This document shows, in pieces, positions 46,328 through 54,821 of a DNA stretch of 64,000 nt (the first letter of the stretch is position 1; every line of letters begins with the position of its first letter). Origin of the DNA: Sphingobacterium lactis. GTDB taxonomy: Bacteria; Bacteroidota; Bacteroidia; Sphingobacteriales; Sphingobacteriaceae. The stretch covers positions 744,001-808,000 of the forward strand of contig NZ_CP049246.1 of assembly GCF_011046555.1 (NCBI RefSeq), given 5' to 3'. The position numbers and the translations under genes were made by a program. The notes beneath the pieces were generated by a model that was not told the origin of the DNA, did not search any database, and saw nothing but the letters and a program-made list of their open reading frames with translations.

Positions 46328-46702
46328 TGAAGCAGAATTGATTTGTTAGTATTGAGATTTGAGTATTGAGATATGAGATAGAAAGCGGGCCGGAACTGCT
46401 GTTTTTTCCCATGATTTCACAAATATCACATCTCCTTTTTCCCATCTAATCCTCCATATTCACCCTTAATATCTCATATCTCATATCTCACATCTCAGAT
46501 CTCATATCATAAGAAATTGAAGGCTGCGAGAATCGCAACCTTAATTTTTTATATAGTATTGAGATATGAGATAGAAAACGTGCTGGAACTGTTGTTTTTT
46601 CCCATGATATCACAAATATCACATCTCCTATTTCCCATCTAATCCTCCATATTCACCCTTAATATCTCACATCTCATATCTCACATCTCATATCTCATAT
46701 AA
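46296..46702. repeat. tandem duplication with heptamer (ATCTCAT) arrays
   Basis: The 481 bp between dnaA and the next gene is a direct duplication of about 226-bp period: unit 1 46296-46521, unit 2 from 46522. Each unit starts with a GGCTGCGAGAATCGCA hairpin, has a left arm with TATTGAGATATGAGAT, a shared core (GTTTTTTCCCATGAT to CCATATTCACCCTTA) and ends in five ATCTCAY-type heptamers (46471-46505, 46664-46698) that are the complement of the left arm. Thus each unit is itself an imperfect inverted repeat. Non-coding. Confidence 0.8.
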
Positions 46703-46743
46703 AAAAATAAGCTGCCCCCTATCGGGGGGCAGCTTATTTTTTT
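46701..46743 (-). terminator. strong terminator of the Spy-like gene (bidirectional)
   Basis: Stem AAAAAAATAAGCTGCCCCC (46701-46719) / GGGGGCAGCTTATTTTTTT (46725-46743). Lies 24 bp after the minus-strand Spy-like gene; A and T runs allow action on both strands. Confidence 0.88.
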
Positions 46744-46766
46744 ATGAAACATGAATACTAGCCAGC

Positions 46767-47138
46767 TTATTGTACTGGGGGAGCTGCTGGAGTTTCAGCT
46801 TTTTTCGCTGCTCTAGCTTCTACGATTTTCGCGTACAATGGTTTTTGCTCGTCAGTCAATAAGTCGCTAACTTTTTTGTCTAAGTCTGCACTTAATGCAT
46901 CGATTTGAGTAGCCTTCGCATCATCTGCTACTGTAGTATCAGCTTTCAACGCTAATTTTGCTTTTTTGTGTTCCAAAACTACATTGTAAATCTGAGTTTG
47001 TTGGTCTTCAGTTAAGTTCAACTGAGAAGTCCATTCAGTTACGGTTGCTTTTGCTTTTTCTTCAGGATTTACTTCCTGTGCAAATGTTAGTGATAATGAG
47101 AATAATACTGCGGTTACTGCTAAAAATAACTTTTTCAT
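46767..47138 (-). CDS. secreted Spy/CpxP-like helical protein
   Basis: 123 aa. Signal peptide (cleavage near LTFAQ), then about 85 residues of charged helix with LNLTEDQQTQIYNVVLEHKKAK and LLTDEQKPLYAKIVEARAAKK, resembling the LTxxQ pattern of Spy/CpxP periplasmic chaperone-like proteins, and a Pro/Ala tail. Function in Bacteroidota unknown. Isolated gene; the 293 bp upstream (to lpxK) are AT-rich and show no other gene. Confidence 0.65.
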   Translation of the reverse strand: MKKLFLAVTAVLFSLSLTFAQEVNPEEKAKATVTEWTSQLNLTEDQQTQIYNVVLEHKKAKLALKADTTVADDAKATQIDALSADLDKKVSDLLTDEQKPLYAKIVEARAAKKAETPAAPPVQ

Positions 47139-47431
47139 GATTTTTAATTTTTTTGTTTACACTTAATTATTTACTCCGTTTCTGTACATTAATAACAGCA
47201 GTTTGGGGTCGATTATTATATGTTTGTATCATGTTTGTTACTTTTTAACATTTCTTAACAGGTTAAGGGATTTAAAAGCAATGCAAAAAAACTGCCCTTA
47301 GATATACGTAAGGCTACTTTTTTAGCATTTTCAATTAAAATATCATGATTTCTAAATATTTTTCGATTTTGATACAATACGCGGTCGCTAAATAGAACTG
47401 CAGCAAAAATATTATCGATAAACGGGATGTT

Positions 47432-48454
47432 TTAGGAGATGAATCCTGCTATTTTTTGAAGGAAGTCTTCTTCCTGTTCCAAGGTGACCTCGATGGGAAT
47501 ATAAAAGACGGGTATGCCCGCGAGGTAGTCCAGGCCTAGGCGTTGGGCATCCTTTTCCGTGGTCATGACGACGGTCCCCTTATCTTTCAGGAAGGTGTAG
47601 AGCTTTTTGATCTGCTTGTAATCGAATTCATCAAAGGCATGATGATCGCCAAATTTCAGGTGCTTGACGCGCGAACCTTTACTTTTCAGATAGTCCACCA
47701 ATGGATCTGGATTGGCGATCCCCGTGATCAGGAGGATATCCTTTGGCCACTCCTGCATCGTGAAATCGCTATCAGGCTGCAAAGGCACCGGCGGCAGATA
47801 GGAAATCTTGCTGTAATAAATGGGTGCCTGTGTGTTGTACCGACGTATTTTTCGTTCGATCTGTGCAATTTGCTCCTGCTTTAACTGTTCCGGACATTTG
47901 GTGATGAGGATGAGATCCGCACGTTTTGTCTGGTCGAATGTATCCCTATAGTTCCCTGTCGGTAGCAGGAGGATAGGATTCAGGATGGACTGGAATTCAA
48001 ACAGCAGGATGGAACAGGATGGCGTGACCTTGCGGTGCTGAAAAGCGTCATCCAGGACGATGAGGTTATGGTCCTTACTTAAAATTTGGATCCCTTCGGC
48101 TCTGTTTTCATCGACGGCTACGGTAATATGGGGATGGTTCTTCTTAAATTGCAAGGGTTCATCGCCGACATCCTTGACATGGTCTTCTACGGAAACCAGG
48201 CGGAATCCTTTGGTCTTACGACCGTATCCCCTACTCAGGCTGGCCACGGTATGGTGCTGTTGGAAATGGTTGATCAGCTTCTGCGTCAGCGGACTCTTTC
48301 CTGCGCCCCCAACGGCGAGGTTGCCGATCACTATGGTCGGGACAGTAAAGGTCTGGCTCTTGAATAGACCAATATCATACAGCTTATTGCGGACCCATAT
48401 AATCAGGGTATACAAGATGGTAATCGGGAATAGTAACCACCGTAACAACTGCAT
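47432..48454 (-). CDS. lpxK: tetraacyldisaccharide 4'-kinase
   Basis: 340 aa. Phosphorylates the lipid A precursor at 4'. N-terminal membrane helix, P-loop GNLAVGGAGKSPLTQ (about 45-59), SRGYGRKTKGF, DVGDEPLQ and VLDDAFQHRKV, all family hallmarks. Last gene of the holB-ricT-gldH-lpxK operon, 2 bp after gldH. Confidence 0.95.
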   Translation of the reverse strand: MQLLRWLLFPITILYTLIIWVRNKLYDIGLFKSQTFTVPTIVIGNLAVGGAGKSPLTQKLINHFQQHHTVASLSRGYGRKTKGFRLVSVEDHVKDVGDEPLQFKKNHPHITVAVDENRAEGIQILSKDHNLIVLDDAFQHRKVTPSCSILLFEFQSILNPILLLPTGNYRDTFDQTKRADLILITKCPEQLKQEQIAQIERKIRRYNTQAPIYYSKISYLPPVPLQPDSDFTMQEWPKDILLITGIANPDPLVDYLKSKGSRVKHLKFGDHHAFDEFDYKQIKKLYTFLKDKGTVVMTTEKDAQRLGLDYLAGIPVFYIPIEVTLEQEEDFLQKIAGFIS

Positions 48455-48456
48455 AG

Positions 48457-48915
48457 CTATTTCTTTATGATCTTAATACCGACATCATTGATGCCCCGCA
48501 ATGGATTTTCGTGCATGTTATGCTCCAGGGATAAGGTATATTTCCCGGTATCGGGGAAAGAAACGTTTTCCTTGACCAGTGCGGATTGTTCATAGAGATT
48601 ACCGGCGGAGTTACCCAGCCATTTGCCCTCATCTTCGGCCAACTGAAGTTCATACCGAAAGGCCGTATCGCGGAGGCCCTTTCCCTTTTCATGCAACAGC
48701 AGAAAGAGGTTATGGTAGGGATAATAGGCGTTGTGACGGATATTCACGAAGATGTCGTAGCGGGCTTGCTTATCATCCACATCAATGGTGTACTGTGGCT
48801 GAAAATCGTAATCCCAAAGCATGTTTGGGATTACGGTATTTTTTTCAAAAAAAGCGCCTTCTTGGCAGGACGCCAACAGGAAGATCAATAATGCTGTTGT
48901 GAATAACTTAACCAT
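48457..48915 (-). CDS. gldH: gliding motility lipoprotein GldH
   Basis: 152 aa. Lipobox LLASC (about Cys17), then EGAFFEKNTVIPNMLWDYDFQPQY and a C-terminal NPLRGINDVGIKI that match GldH. Needed for gliding in Flavobacterium; many non-gliding Bacteroidota keep it, so it does not prove motility here. Between ricT (10 bp) and lpxK (2 bp). Confidence 0.88.
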   Translation of the reverse strand: MVKLFTTALLIFLLASCQEGAFFEKNTVIPNMLWDYDFQPQYTIDVDDKQARYDIFVNIRHNAYYPYHNLFLLLHEKGKGLRDTAFRYELQLAEDEGKWLGNSAGNLYEQSALVKENVSFPDTGKYTLSLEHNMHENPLRGINDVGIKIIKK

Positions 48916-48925
48916 GCTTCAGGGA

Positions 48926-50323
48926 TTAACCTTCGGATTTAGAATCGTTGTTCCTGTTATTGTTGTTTCTTCTGTTTCTATTCTGTTGCCTACGGCGGTT
49001 GTTATTGTTACTGCGCTGACCTTGTTGGCCCTGCTGCTCGCCAGGATTTGCATTGGCTTCCTTCGAGCGTTGCTGCCCTGCAGGTTGATTGCGGTTTTCA
49101 CGCGGTTCCTGTTTCGGTCTTGGCGCTCCTTCGGCCGTGTTTTTCTGCTGGTTGTCGCCTCTGTTAGACGGATTTGCCTTTTTGGGCTTGCGCTTTTTCT
49201 TCTTTCTGTTTCTGTCGTCAAGACGGGTCAGGCTATCCTGGCCGACTACGTTTTCATAATCCGGAGCCACAGCTTTCGGTGTCTCTTCCTTCTCAGGAGA
49301 AGCAAGATCTTGTGCTTTTTTGCCCTCGGCATTCAATGCCGCCAATTCCTTCACCTTTGAGGCGTGCAATGGAATCCAACTTTCTGCACCCGGATAGGAG
49401 AACCACATGGTCTTCTTGAAAATATCCGTTTTCTGCAGATAGGCTATACCCGAAAAGGTCTCGATGCGATCGATGTTATTCGGGATATCCTTGAGGGCAT
49501 CCATATAACTGTCCAACTCATAGTTCAGGCAACATTTCAGCTTACCACATTGACCGGCCAATTTCAGGGTGTTCAAGGATAGGTTCTGATAGCGTGCCGC
49601 AGAAGTGGAGACGGTTTTAAAATCCGTCAACCAGGTCGAACAGCACAGCTCGCGCCCACACGAACCGATACCACCGAGGCGACTCGCCTCCTGGCGCATA
49701 CCGATCTGGCGCATTTCGATCCGTATCCGGAAAGCTTCCGCCATCCGCTTGATCAATTCCCTAAAATCCACACGCCCTTCCGCCGTATAGTAGAAGGTAG
49801 CCTTCGTCTTATCGCCTTGATAATCCACATCGGAAATCTTCATGGATAGGCCAAGCTCCAAGGCCAGGTTCCTGGCACGGTGCATGGTCTCCCATTCCAA
49901 ATCCTTGGCAAGATTATACTTCGCCACATCATTCTCAGATGCCTTGCGGTAGATCTTTTTAACAACGTCCTCAGGTTTAACGTTGTTCTTCTTTAGTTGT
50001 AGACGGACCAATTCACCCGTTAGGGAAACATGGCCAATGTCGTAGCCACCCGTATTGGGCTCTACGGCGACCATCTCGCCCATTTCAAGGTAAATATTAT
50101 CCGTATTCACGAAAAACTCCTTACGGGAGCCTTTAAAACGAACTTCTACAATATCAAAAGGTTTATAGTTAGATGGAAGGTCCATATCGACCAACCAATC
50201 GTAAACATCCAATTTATTACATCCGCTGGTCATGCATGTACCGTTGTTATTGCAACCTGCTGGTACTGTGCCTAGCGTACTGCTTCCGCAGCCACCACCG
50301 GATGAGCAACTGCCACATCCCAT
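48926..50323 (-). CDS. ricT: PSP1-domain protein, RicT/YaaT family
   Basis: 465 aa. PSP1 domain (about 50-330) with ARNLALELGLSMKISDVDYQGDK, FRELIKRMAEAFRIRIEMRQIG, GGIGSCGRELCCSTWL and GQCGKLKCCLNYE, the cysteines that bind Fe-S in RicT. Unusual ends: an N-terminal Cys/Gly-rich stretch (MGCGSCSSGGGCGSS then C24, C30, C35) and a C-terminal tail of about 110 residues rich in Arg, Asn and Gln, likely disordered and RNA-binding. RicT belongs to a Fe-S complex affecting RNA processing in Bacillus. Between holB and gldH, as in other Bacteroidota. Confidence 0.9.
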   Translation of the reverse strand: MGCGSCSSGGGCGSSTLGTVPAGCNNNGTCMTSGCNKLDVYDWLVDMDLPSNYKPFDIVEVRFKGSRKEFFVNTDNIYLEMGEMVAVEPNTGGYDIGHVSLTGELVRLQLKKNNVKPEDVVKKIYRKASENDVAKYNLAKDLEWETMHRARNLALELGLSMKISDVDYQGDKTKATFYYTAEGRVDFRELIKRMAEAFRIRIEMRQIGMRQEASRLGGIGSCGRELCCSTWLTDFKTVSTSAARYQNLSLNTLKLAGQCGKLKCCLNYELDSYMDALKDIPNNIDRIETFSGIAYLQKTDIFKKTMWFSYPGAESWIPLHASKVKELAALNAEGKKAQDLASPEKEETPKAVAPDYENVVGQDSLTRLDDRNRKKKKRKPKKANPSNRGDNQQKNTAEGAPRPKQEPRENRNQPAGQQRSKEANANPGEQQGQQGQRSNNNNRRRQQNRNRRNNNNRNNDSKSEG

Positions 50324-50333
50324 ATTTCTATAA

Positions 50334-51476
50334 TTATATATATTGAGTTCCCTGTGGGAACGTATTGTATTTAAATAGTAAAACTAACTGCAAAGATAAA
50401 TCTAAAAATAATATTTTAGGATTTGCATTTCTTTCAACAGAATAATGCGTTTTCTCCAGCTGCTCAATCGCTACCTGGAGCTTATCCAACGTCGTAATCT
50501 CACTGAACTTCTGCACAAATTCCAACTCGGCATCCTTCAGGAAGACCAATTGGTCCAGTCCCTGGTTCAGCAGGACAATCTGCCGCAGGATATTGATCGC
50601 ATAGATCAGGAACAGCTTTTGGTTCTCACGGCCCAGTTTGCTGAATTCCTCGTCGCACATCTGGATGATGTTCAATCCCGAATCGGTAACAATACAGCGC
50701 AACCACCGGATCAGCAGGTCGAAATTCGTGTTCGACTCCTCTTGAAGCTGCTCCAATGCCGACTGCATATTGCCGTCCGCAATAAAGGCAATCTCGTTCG
50801 CCCGATTGACGTCTACCTGCTTCACATTGATCAGGTACTGCGTCAGCTCATCGTGGGAAAGCTTGTTCACCTTCACCAATTGTGTACGAGAGATGATCGT
50901 ATTCAGGATCTTATCCTGATTCTCCGGCACCAACAGGAAGAGTGTCTTTGCCGGCGGCTCCTCGATCAGTTTCAGCAGGGCATTCCCTTGGGTATCCAAA
51001 TATTCGGGAAGCCACATGATCAAGACTTTGTATTCCGCCTCAAAAGCCTTCAAGCTCAGTTTCTTGATGATATCGTGTGCCTCGGCGATATTGATATTGG
51101 CCTGTTTATTCTCCGCATCCAGTTGGTTACGCCAATAGTTCAGGCTCATGTAGGGGTTATCCAAAAAGGCCTTCCGCCAATCCTCCATATAGGTCGATGC
51201 CGTTTCTCCGGAACCCTTTGCGAAAAAGGGAAAGGAAAAGTGCAGATCCGGATGGATGATCTTCTCGTACTTCAGGCAGGACGGGCAATTCCCGCAACTA
51301 TCATCCGGCAGTTTATGCTCACAGTTGATGTATTGCGCATAGGCATGGGCAAGAGCCAGGTTCCCCGATCCCTCAGGGCCCAAAAAAAGTTGTGCGTGAC
51401 TAACCCGGTTTTCCTGAACCGTCGACAAAAGCTGCTGCTTGAGTGCCTCGTGGCCTACGATGTTTTTAAATTGCAT
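50334..51476 (-). CDS. holB: DNA polymerase III subunit delta'
   Basis: 380 aa clamp-loader AAA+ protein: IVGHEALKQQL, SHAQLFLGPEGSG (degenerate P-loop), zinc Cys CGNCPSC plus upstream Cys53, IEEPPAKTLFLLVPE and SRTQ. Stator subunit of the clamp loader; first gene of a minus-strand operon and divergent from dnaN, which encodes the clamp it loads. A -7 box lies 11 nt upstream. Confidence 0.9.
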   Translation of the reverse strand: MQFKNIVGHEALKQQLLSTVQENRVSHAQLFLGPEGSGNLALAHAYAQYINCEHKLPDDSCGNCPSCLKYEKIIHPDLHFSFPFFAKGSGETASTYMEDWRKAFLDNPYMSLNYWRNQLDAENKQANINIAEAHDIIKKLSLKAFEAEYKVLIMWLPEYLDTQGNALLKLIEEPPAKTLFLLVPENQDKILNTIISRTQLVKVNKLSHDELTQYLINVKQVDVNRANEIAFIADGNMQSALEQLQEESNTNFDLLIRWLRCIVTDSGLNIIQMCDEEFSKLGRENQKLFLIYAINILRQIVLLNQGLDQLVFLKDAELEFVQKFSEITTLDKLQVAIEQLEKTHYSVERNANPKILFLDLSLQLVLLFKYNTFPQGTQYI

Positions 51477-51487
51477 ACCTTATCTTA

Positions 51488-51495
51488 CAAATGTA
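51488..51495 (-). promoter_or_regulatory. -7 box for the holB-lpxK operon
   Basis: TACATTTG on the minus strand, 11 nt before ATG 51476; a very short leader. Confidence 0.5.
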
Positions 51496-51604
51496 CAAAT
51501 TAATCCGCACTGCTTTATTCTTTGTCTGTTGGAAGTGTGATTTGCTTTGCAAATAATTAGATTCTTTTGCTTATTATTGCATTAAAATCTATTAGCGACA
51601 AGAA

Positions 51605-52726
51605 ATGAGATTCATAGTATCAACCTCTATATTACTTAAGCAATTACAGGCGATTAGCGGTGCTTCAAGTTCCAGTACCGTATTACCTATCTTAGAGAAC
51701 TTTCTTTTCGAAATCAAGGACAATATCCTAACAATTTCAGCTACTGATTTGCAGACCAGTATGGTTACGAATTTGCAGATCGAGGCGAAAGAGGAAGGTC
51801 GCGTGGCGATGCCTTCCAAGATCTTGATAGAAACGTTGAAAACTTTACCGGATCAGCCGGTAGCATTTTCGGTTGATACCAATACATTGGCGATAGAGAT
51901 CAGTGCGGGTGACGGTAAATATAAATTGAGCGGCGAAAATGCGGATGATTTTCCGAAGATTCCCGTAATCGAGAATATTTCCACCGTTAACATCCCTGCT
52001 GCTGTGCTTCTGGAAGCCATCAATAAAACAATCTTTGCGGTTTCCAATGATGAGCTGCGCCCAGCAATGTCTGGTGTGCTGGTGCAATTGGCGGAACAGT
52101 CCACAACATTTGTGGCAACCGATGCCCATAAATTGGTGCGCTATCGCCGTACCGATGTAGGTGCTGAAAAACCGACATCCATTATCTTGCCGAAGAAAGC
52201 ATTGGCACTTTTGAAGTCATCCCTGCCTTCAGACGATGTGAATGTTTCCATTGAATACAACAACACGAACGCATTCTTCCAGTTCGGAAATATCAACCTG
52301 ATCTGTCGCTTGATCGATGAGCGCTATCCAGATTATGAAGCGGTAATTCCACGCCTGAACCCAAATAAACTGACTGTTGACCGTTCCTTGTTCCTGAATA
52401 CCCTACGCCGTGTCGTAATCTTCGCGAACAAAACCACACATCAGGTACGTTTGAAAATCTCAGGAAGCGAATTGCACATCTCTGCTGAAGATTTGGATTT
52501 CTCCAATGAGGCACATGAACGCTTAAGCTGTCAATTTGAGGGCGAAGACATGGAAATCGGCTTCAATGCGAAATTCTTGGTGGAAATGTTGAACAACCTG
52601 GCTTGCGAAGAGGTGGTACTGGAAATGAGTACGCCAAACCGTGCCGGTCTATTGGTTCCTGCGATCAAGGAAGACCATGAAGATGTATTAATGTTGGTGA
52701 TGCCAGTGATGTTGAACAATATTTAA
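51605..52726 (+). CDS. dnaN: DNA polymerase III beta sliding clamp
   Basis: 373 aa, three clamp domains. RFIVSTSILLKQLQAISGA, ISATDLQTSMVTNLQIEA, GVLVQLAEQSTTFVATDAHKLV, and the C-terminal LLVPAIKEDHEDVLMLVMPVML ending matches the usual MPM-R terminus closely. Forms the ring that tethers the replicase. Placed 5.3 kb from dnaA rather than next to it. Followed 10 bp later by a dedA gene. Confidence 0.97.
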   Translation: MRFIVSTSILLKQLQAISGASSSSTVLPILENFLFEIKDNILTISATDLQTSMVTNLQIEAKEEGRVAMPSKILIETLKTLPDQPVAFSVDTNTLAIEISAGDGKYKLSGENADDFPKIPVIENISTVNIPAAVLLEAINKTIFAVSNDELRPAMSGVLVQLAEQSTTFVATDAHKLVRYRRTDVGAEKPTSIILPKKALALLKSSLPSDDVNVSIEYNNTNAFFQFGNINLICRLIDERYPDYEAVIPRLNPNKLTVDRSLFLNTLRRVVIFANKTTHQVRLKISGSELHISAEDLDFSNEAHERLSCQFEGEDMEIGFNAKFLVEMLNNLACEEVVLEMSTPNRAGLLVPAIKEDHEDVLMLVMPVMLNNI

Positions 52727-52736
52727 TTAGACCGTT

Positions 52737-53393
52737 TTGGATATAATCTACGCGCTAATTGACTTTATCCTCCATATCGATGATCATTTGGTGGAAATCG
52801 TCAATAACTATCAGACCTGGACTTATTTGATCCTTTTCCTGATTATTTTTGCAGAAACCGGATTGGTGGTAACCCCTTTCCTACCCGGTGATTCCCTACT
52901 GTTTGCCACAGGAGCCATTATTGCGAAACCGGAAACCGACCTGAATATTTTGTTTATGTGGGTGCTGTTGATGGTTGCGGGTATCCTTGGCGATTTGGTG
53001 AATTACCATATCGGTAAATATATCGGTCCTAAGGCCTTTTCCGGCAAATACAAGTTCCTGAAAAAGGAATACCTGGAGAAAACAGAGAAGTTCTACGATA
53101 AATACGGCGGCAAGACCATCATCTATGCCCGTTTCGTGCCGATCGTGCGTACTTTCGCTCCATTTGTGGCCGGTGTGGGAAGCATGTCCTATGCGAAATT
53201 TGCATCCTACAACGTAATCGGTGCCATCCTTTGGGTGACCTCATTCCTGTTCATCGGATATTTCTTCGGCGGTCTGCCGATCATTAAAGATAACTTTACG
53301 ATAGTAGTCTTCGCGATTATTATCCTATCCATATTGCCGCCGATCGTTGAAGTGGCAAGAGAAAAATACGGAAAGAAAAAAGGAGCTGAATAA
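52737..53393 (+). CDS. DedA family membrane protein, copy 1
   Basis: 218 aa from TTG 52737 (no ATG fits; alignment with copy 2 supports this start). DedA/SNARE-associated family: ETGLVVTPFLPGDSLLFATG, GDLVNYHIGKYIG, YGGKTIIYARFVPIVRTFAPFVAGVGSM. Four to six membrane segments; members are flippase-like lipid carriers (for example for undecaprenyl phosphate). The terminator overlaps its stop codon. 10 bp after dnaN, so probably co-transcribed. Confidence 0.9.
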   Translation: MDIIYALIDFILHIDDHLVEIVNNYQTWTYLILFLIIFAETGLVVTPFLPGDSLLFATGAIIAKPETDLNILFMWVLLMVAGILGDLVNYHIGKYIGPKAFSGKYKFLKKEYLEKTEKFYDKYGGKTIIYARFVPIVRTFAPFVAGVGSMSYAKFASYNVIGAILWVTSFLFIGYFFGGLPIIKDNFTIVVFAIIILSILPPIVEVAREKYGKKKGAE

Positions 53394-53405
53394 GCTCCTT
53401 TTTTT
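53376..53405 (+). terminator. terminator overlapping the dedA1 stop codon
   Basis: Stem AGGAGCT (53381-53387) / AGCTCCT (53393-53399) with A run before and T run after; the TAA stop (53391-53393) lies in the loop and edge of the stem. Confidence 0.7.
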
Positions 53406-53502
53406 GTAGTTCCGCACCGGAAAGTACTTGTCAAGCTCTTTTCCCTTCGCGGAGTATGCAGCTTGGTGCAATTGTTGCTCCAGCAAGAACGAATACAAGA
53501 AC

Positions 53503-54156
53503 ATGGAACTATTAAGTAATCTTATCGACTTTATCCTGCACATCGATAAGCACCTCATCGATATTACCCAATCCTATCAGGCTTGGACATACCTGATCCT
53601 CTTTCTGATCATCTTCGCTGAAACGGGACTGGTGGTAACACCTTTTCTTCCCGGAGATTCCGTACTGTTCGCCATGGGGGCCTTGATCGCCAAGCCCGAA
53701 ACAGGGCTGAGCCTATGGGTAATGCTTTTTCTATTGATTGCCGCGGCGATCCTCGGCGATTTTGTCAATTATGAGATCGGTAAGCATTTCGGAAATCGCG
53801 TCTTTCGAAAGGACTCCCGCATCTTCAAACCCGCCTATCTGGAGAAAACACAGGCATTCTATGAAAAGTATGGTTTGAAAACCATTATCTATGCGCGCTT
53901 TGTGCCTATCGTAAGAACGTTTGCCCCCTTTGTCGCCGGCATCGTCAAAATGCCGTATTCGAAATTCGGCCTCTACAATATCGTGGGAGGAATATTATGG
54001 GTGACCCTCTTCTTGGTGGGCGGATTCTTTTTCGGGCAGATCTCCTTTGTCAAGAACAATTTTTCCATTGTTGTGCTGGCAATTATCGGCATTTCCCTGC
54101 TTCCTGCCCTGATTGAAATCTTTCGGGAAAGGTTCAATAAAAAGAAGACCCTATAG
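53503..54156 (+). CDS. DedA family membrane protein, copy 2
   Basis: 217 aa from ATG 53503; the 25-codon upstream extension is rejected as it lacks family similarity. Closely related to copy 1 throughout (ETGLVVTPFLPGDSVLFAMG, GDFVNYEIGKHFG, YGLKTIIYARFVPIVRTFAPFVAG), so a tandem duplication. Separated from copy 1 by a terminator, suggesting independent expression. Confidence 0.9.
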   Translation: MELLSNLIDFILHIDKHLIDITQSYQAWTYLILFLIIFAETGLVVTPFLPGDSVLFAMGALIAKPETGLSLWVMLFLLIAAAILGDFVNYEIGKHFGNRVFRKDSRIFKPAYLEKTQAFYEKYGLKTIIYARFVPIVRTFAPFVAGIVKMPYSKFGLYNIVGGILWVTLFLVGGFFFGQISFVKNNFSIVVLAIIGISLLPALIEIFRERFNKKKTL

Positions 54157-54212
54157 ATTGCATGTTTTAAACGTTTATTCGGAAAGACAGTCTCAATTTA
54201 AAATTTCAGCCT

Positions 54213-54782
54213 ATGCGATATCTTGTATTTGCCCTATTCCTGTGGGTTCAGCCCTTATTTGCCCAGCGCATCAACGTTGACCGTGGAGAAGCCAAGAAGG
54301 CCTACCACTACCTGAACGACTTTCGGATGAATCCGAAGAAACATGGCCGCGCCATCCGAGTGAACAACCTGCGCGGGGTTACCCAGACCCGGTTGGTCTG
54401 GAACCCGACTTTGGCCAAGGTGGCCGAAGAGCGTGCCAAGGATATGGCTCGGCGCAATTATTTTGACCATACCGATCCAGATGGCTATGGTCCCAATTAC
54501 CACATCAACAAGGCAGGCTATACCCTGAACCCCGATTGGTTGAAGAAGCGCAGCACCAATAATTTCGAGTCCATCGGTGCGGGACACCCGACCGCAGTGG
54601 ACGGCATCAAATCCTTTATCATCGGAAAGGGTTCTCCGGGCTTTATGCACCGGAAGCACATGCTGGGGCTGGATGACTGGAATGCATCCCTGCAAGATGT
54701 GGGGATCGGTTTCGTGCGCGTGAAACGGGGAAAGGGCTATGCGACCTACCTCTGTGTGATCATCGCAAAACATGATTGGTAA
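54213..54782 (+). CDS. CAP domain (SCP-like) secreted protein
   Basis: 189 aa. Signal peptide (cleavage near PLFAQ). CAP-superfamily fold: LVWNPTLAKVAEERAKDMARRNYFDHTDPDG and FESIGAGHPTAVDGIKSFIIG with the paired His/Glu positions, then DVGIGFVRVKRGKGYATYLCVIIA. Role unknown; CAP proteins bind lipids, metal or wall polymers. Stands between dedA2 and yicC. Confidence 0.85.
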   Translation: MRYLVFALFLWVQPLFAQRINVDRGEAKKAYHYLNDFRMNPKKHGRAIRVNNLRGVTQTRLVWNPTLAKVAEERAKDMARRNYFDHTDPDGYGPNYHINKAGYTLNPDWLKKRSTNNFESIGAGHPTAVDGIKSFIIGKGSPGFMHRKHMLGLDDWNASLQDVGIGFVRVKRGKGYATYLCVIIAKHDW

Positions 54783-54810
54783 ATAGCATCTTTCTTTTCT
54801 TGAAGTTTTA

Positions 54811-54818
54811 TACCTTTG
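54811..54818 (+). promoter_or_regulatory. -7 box for yicC-gmk-nadD, leaderless type
   Basis: TACCTTTG, only 3 nt before ATG 54822; transcripts should start at or next to the start codon. Confidence 0.55.
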
Positions 54819-54821
54819 CAT

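Noticed and set aside
48821..49360. 179-codon plus-strand frame with hydrophobic residues
   Set aside because: Antisense to the Arg/Asn-rich end of ricT and the start of gldH; composition explains the long frame.
50445..51503. 352-codon open frame on the plus strand
   Set aside because: Fully antisense to holB, whose protein has clear family motifs; the antisense product has no recognisable features and arises from codon bias.
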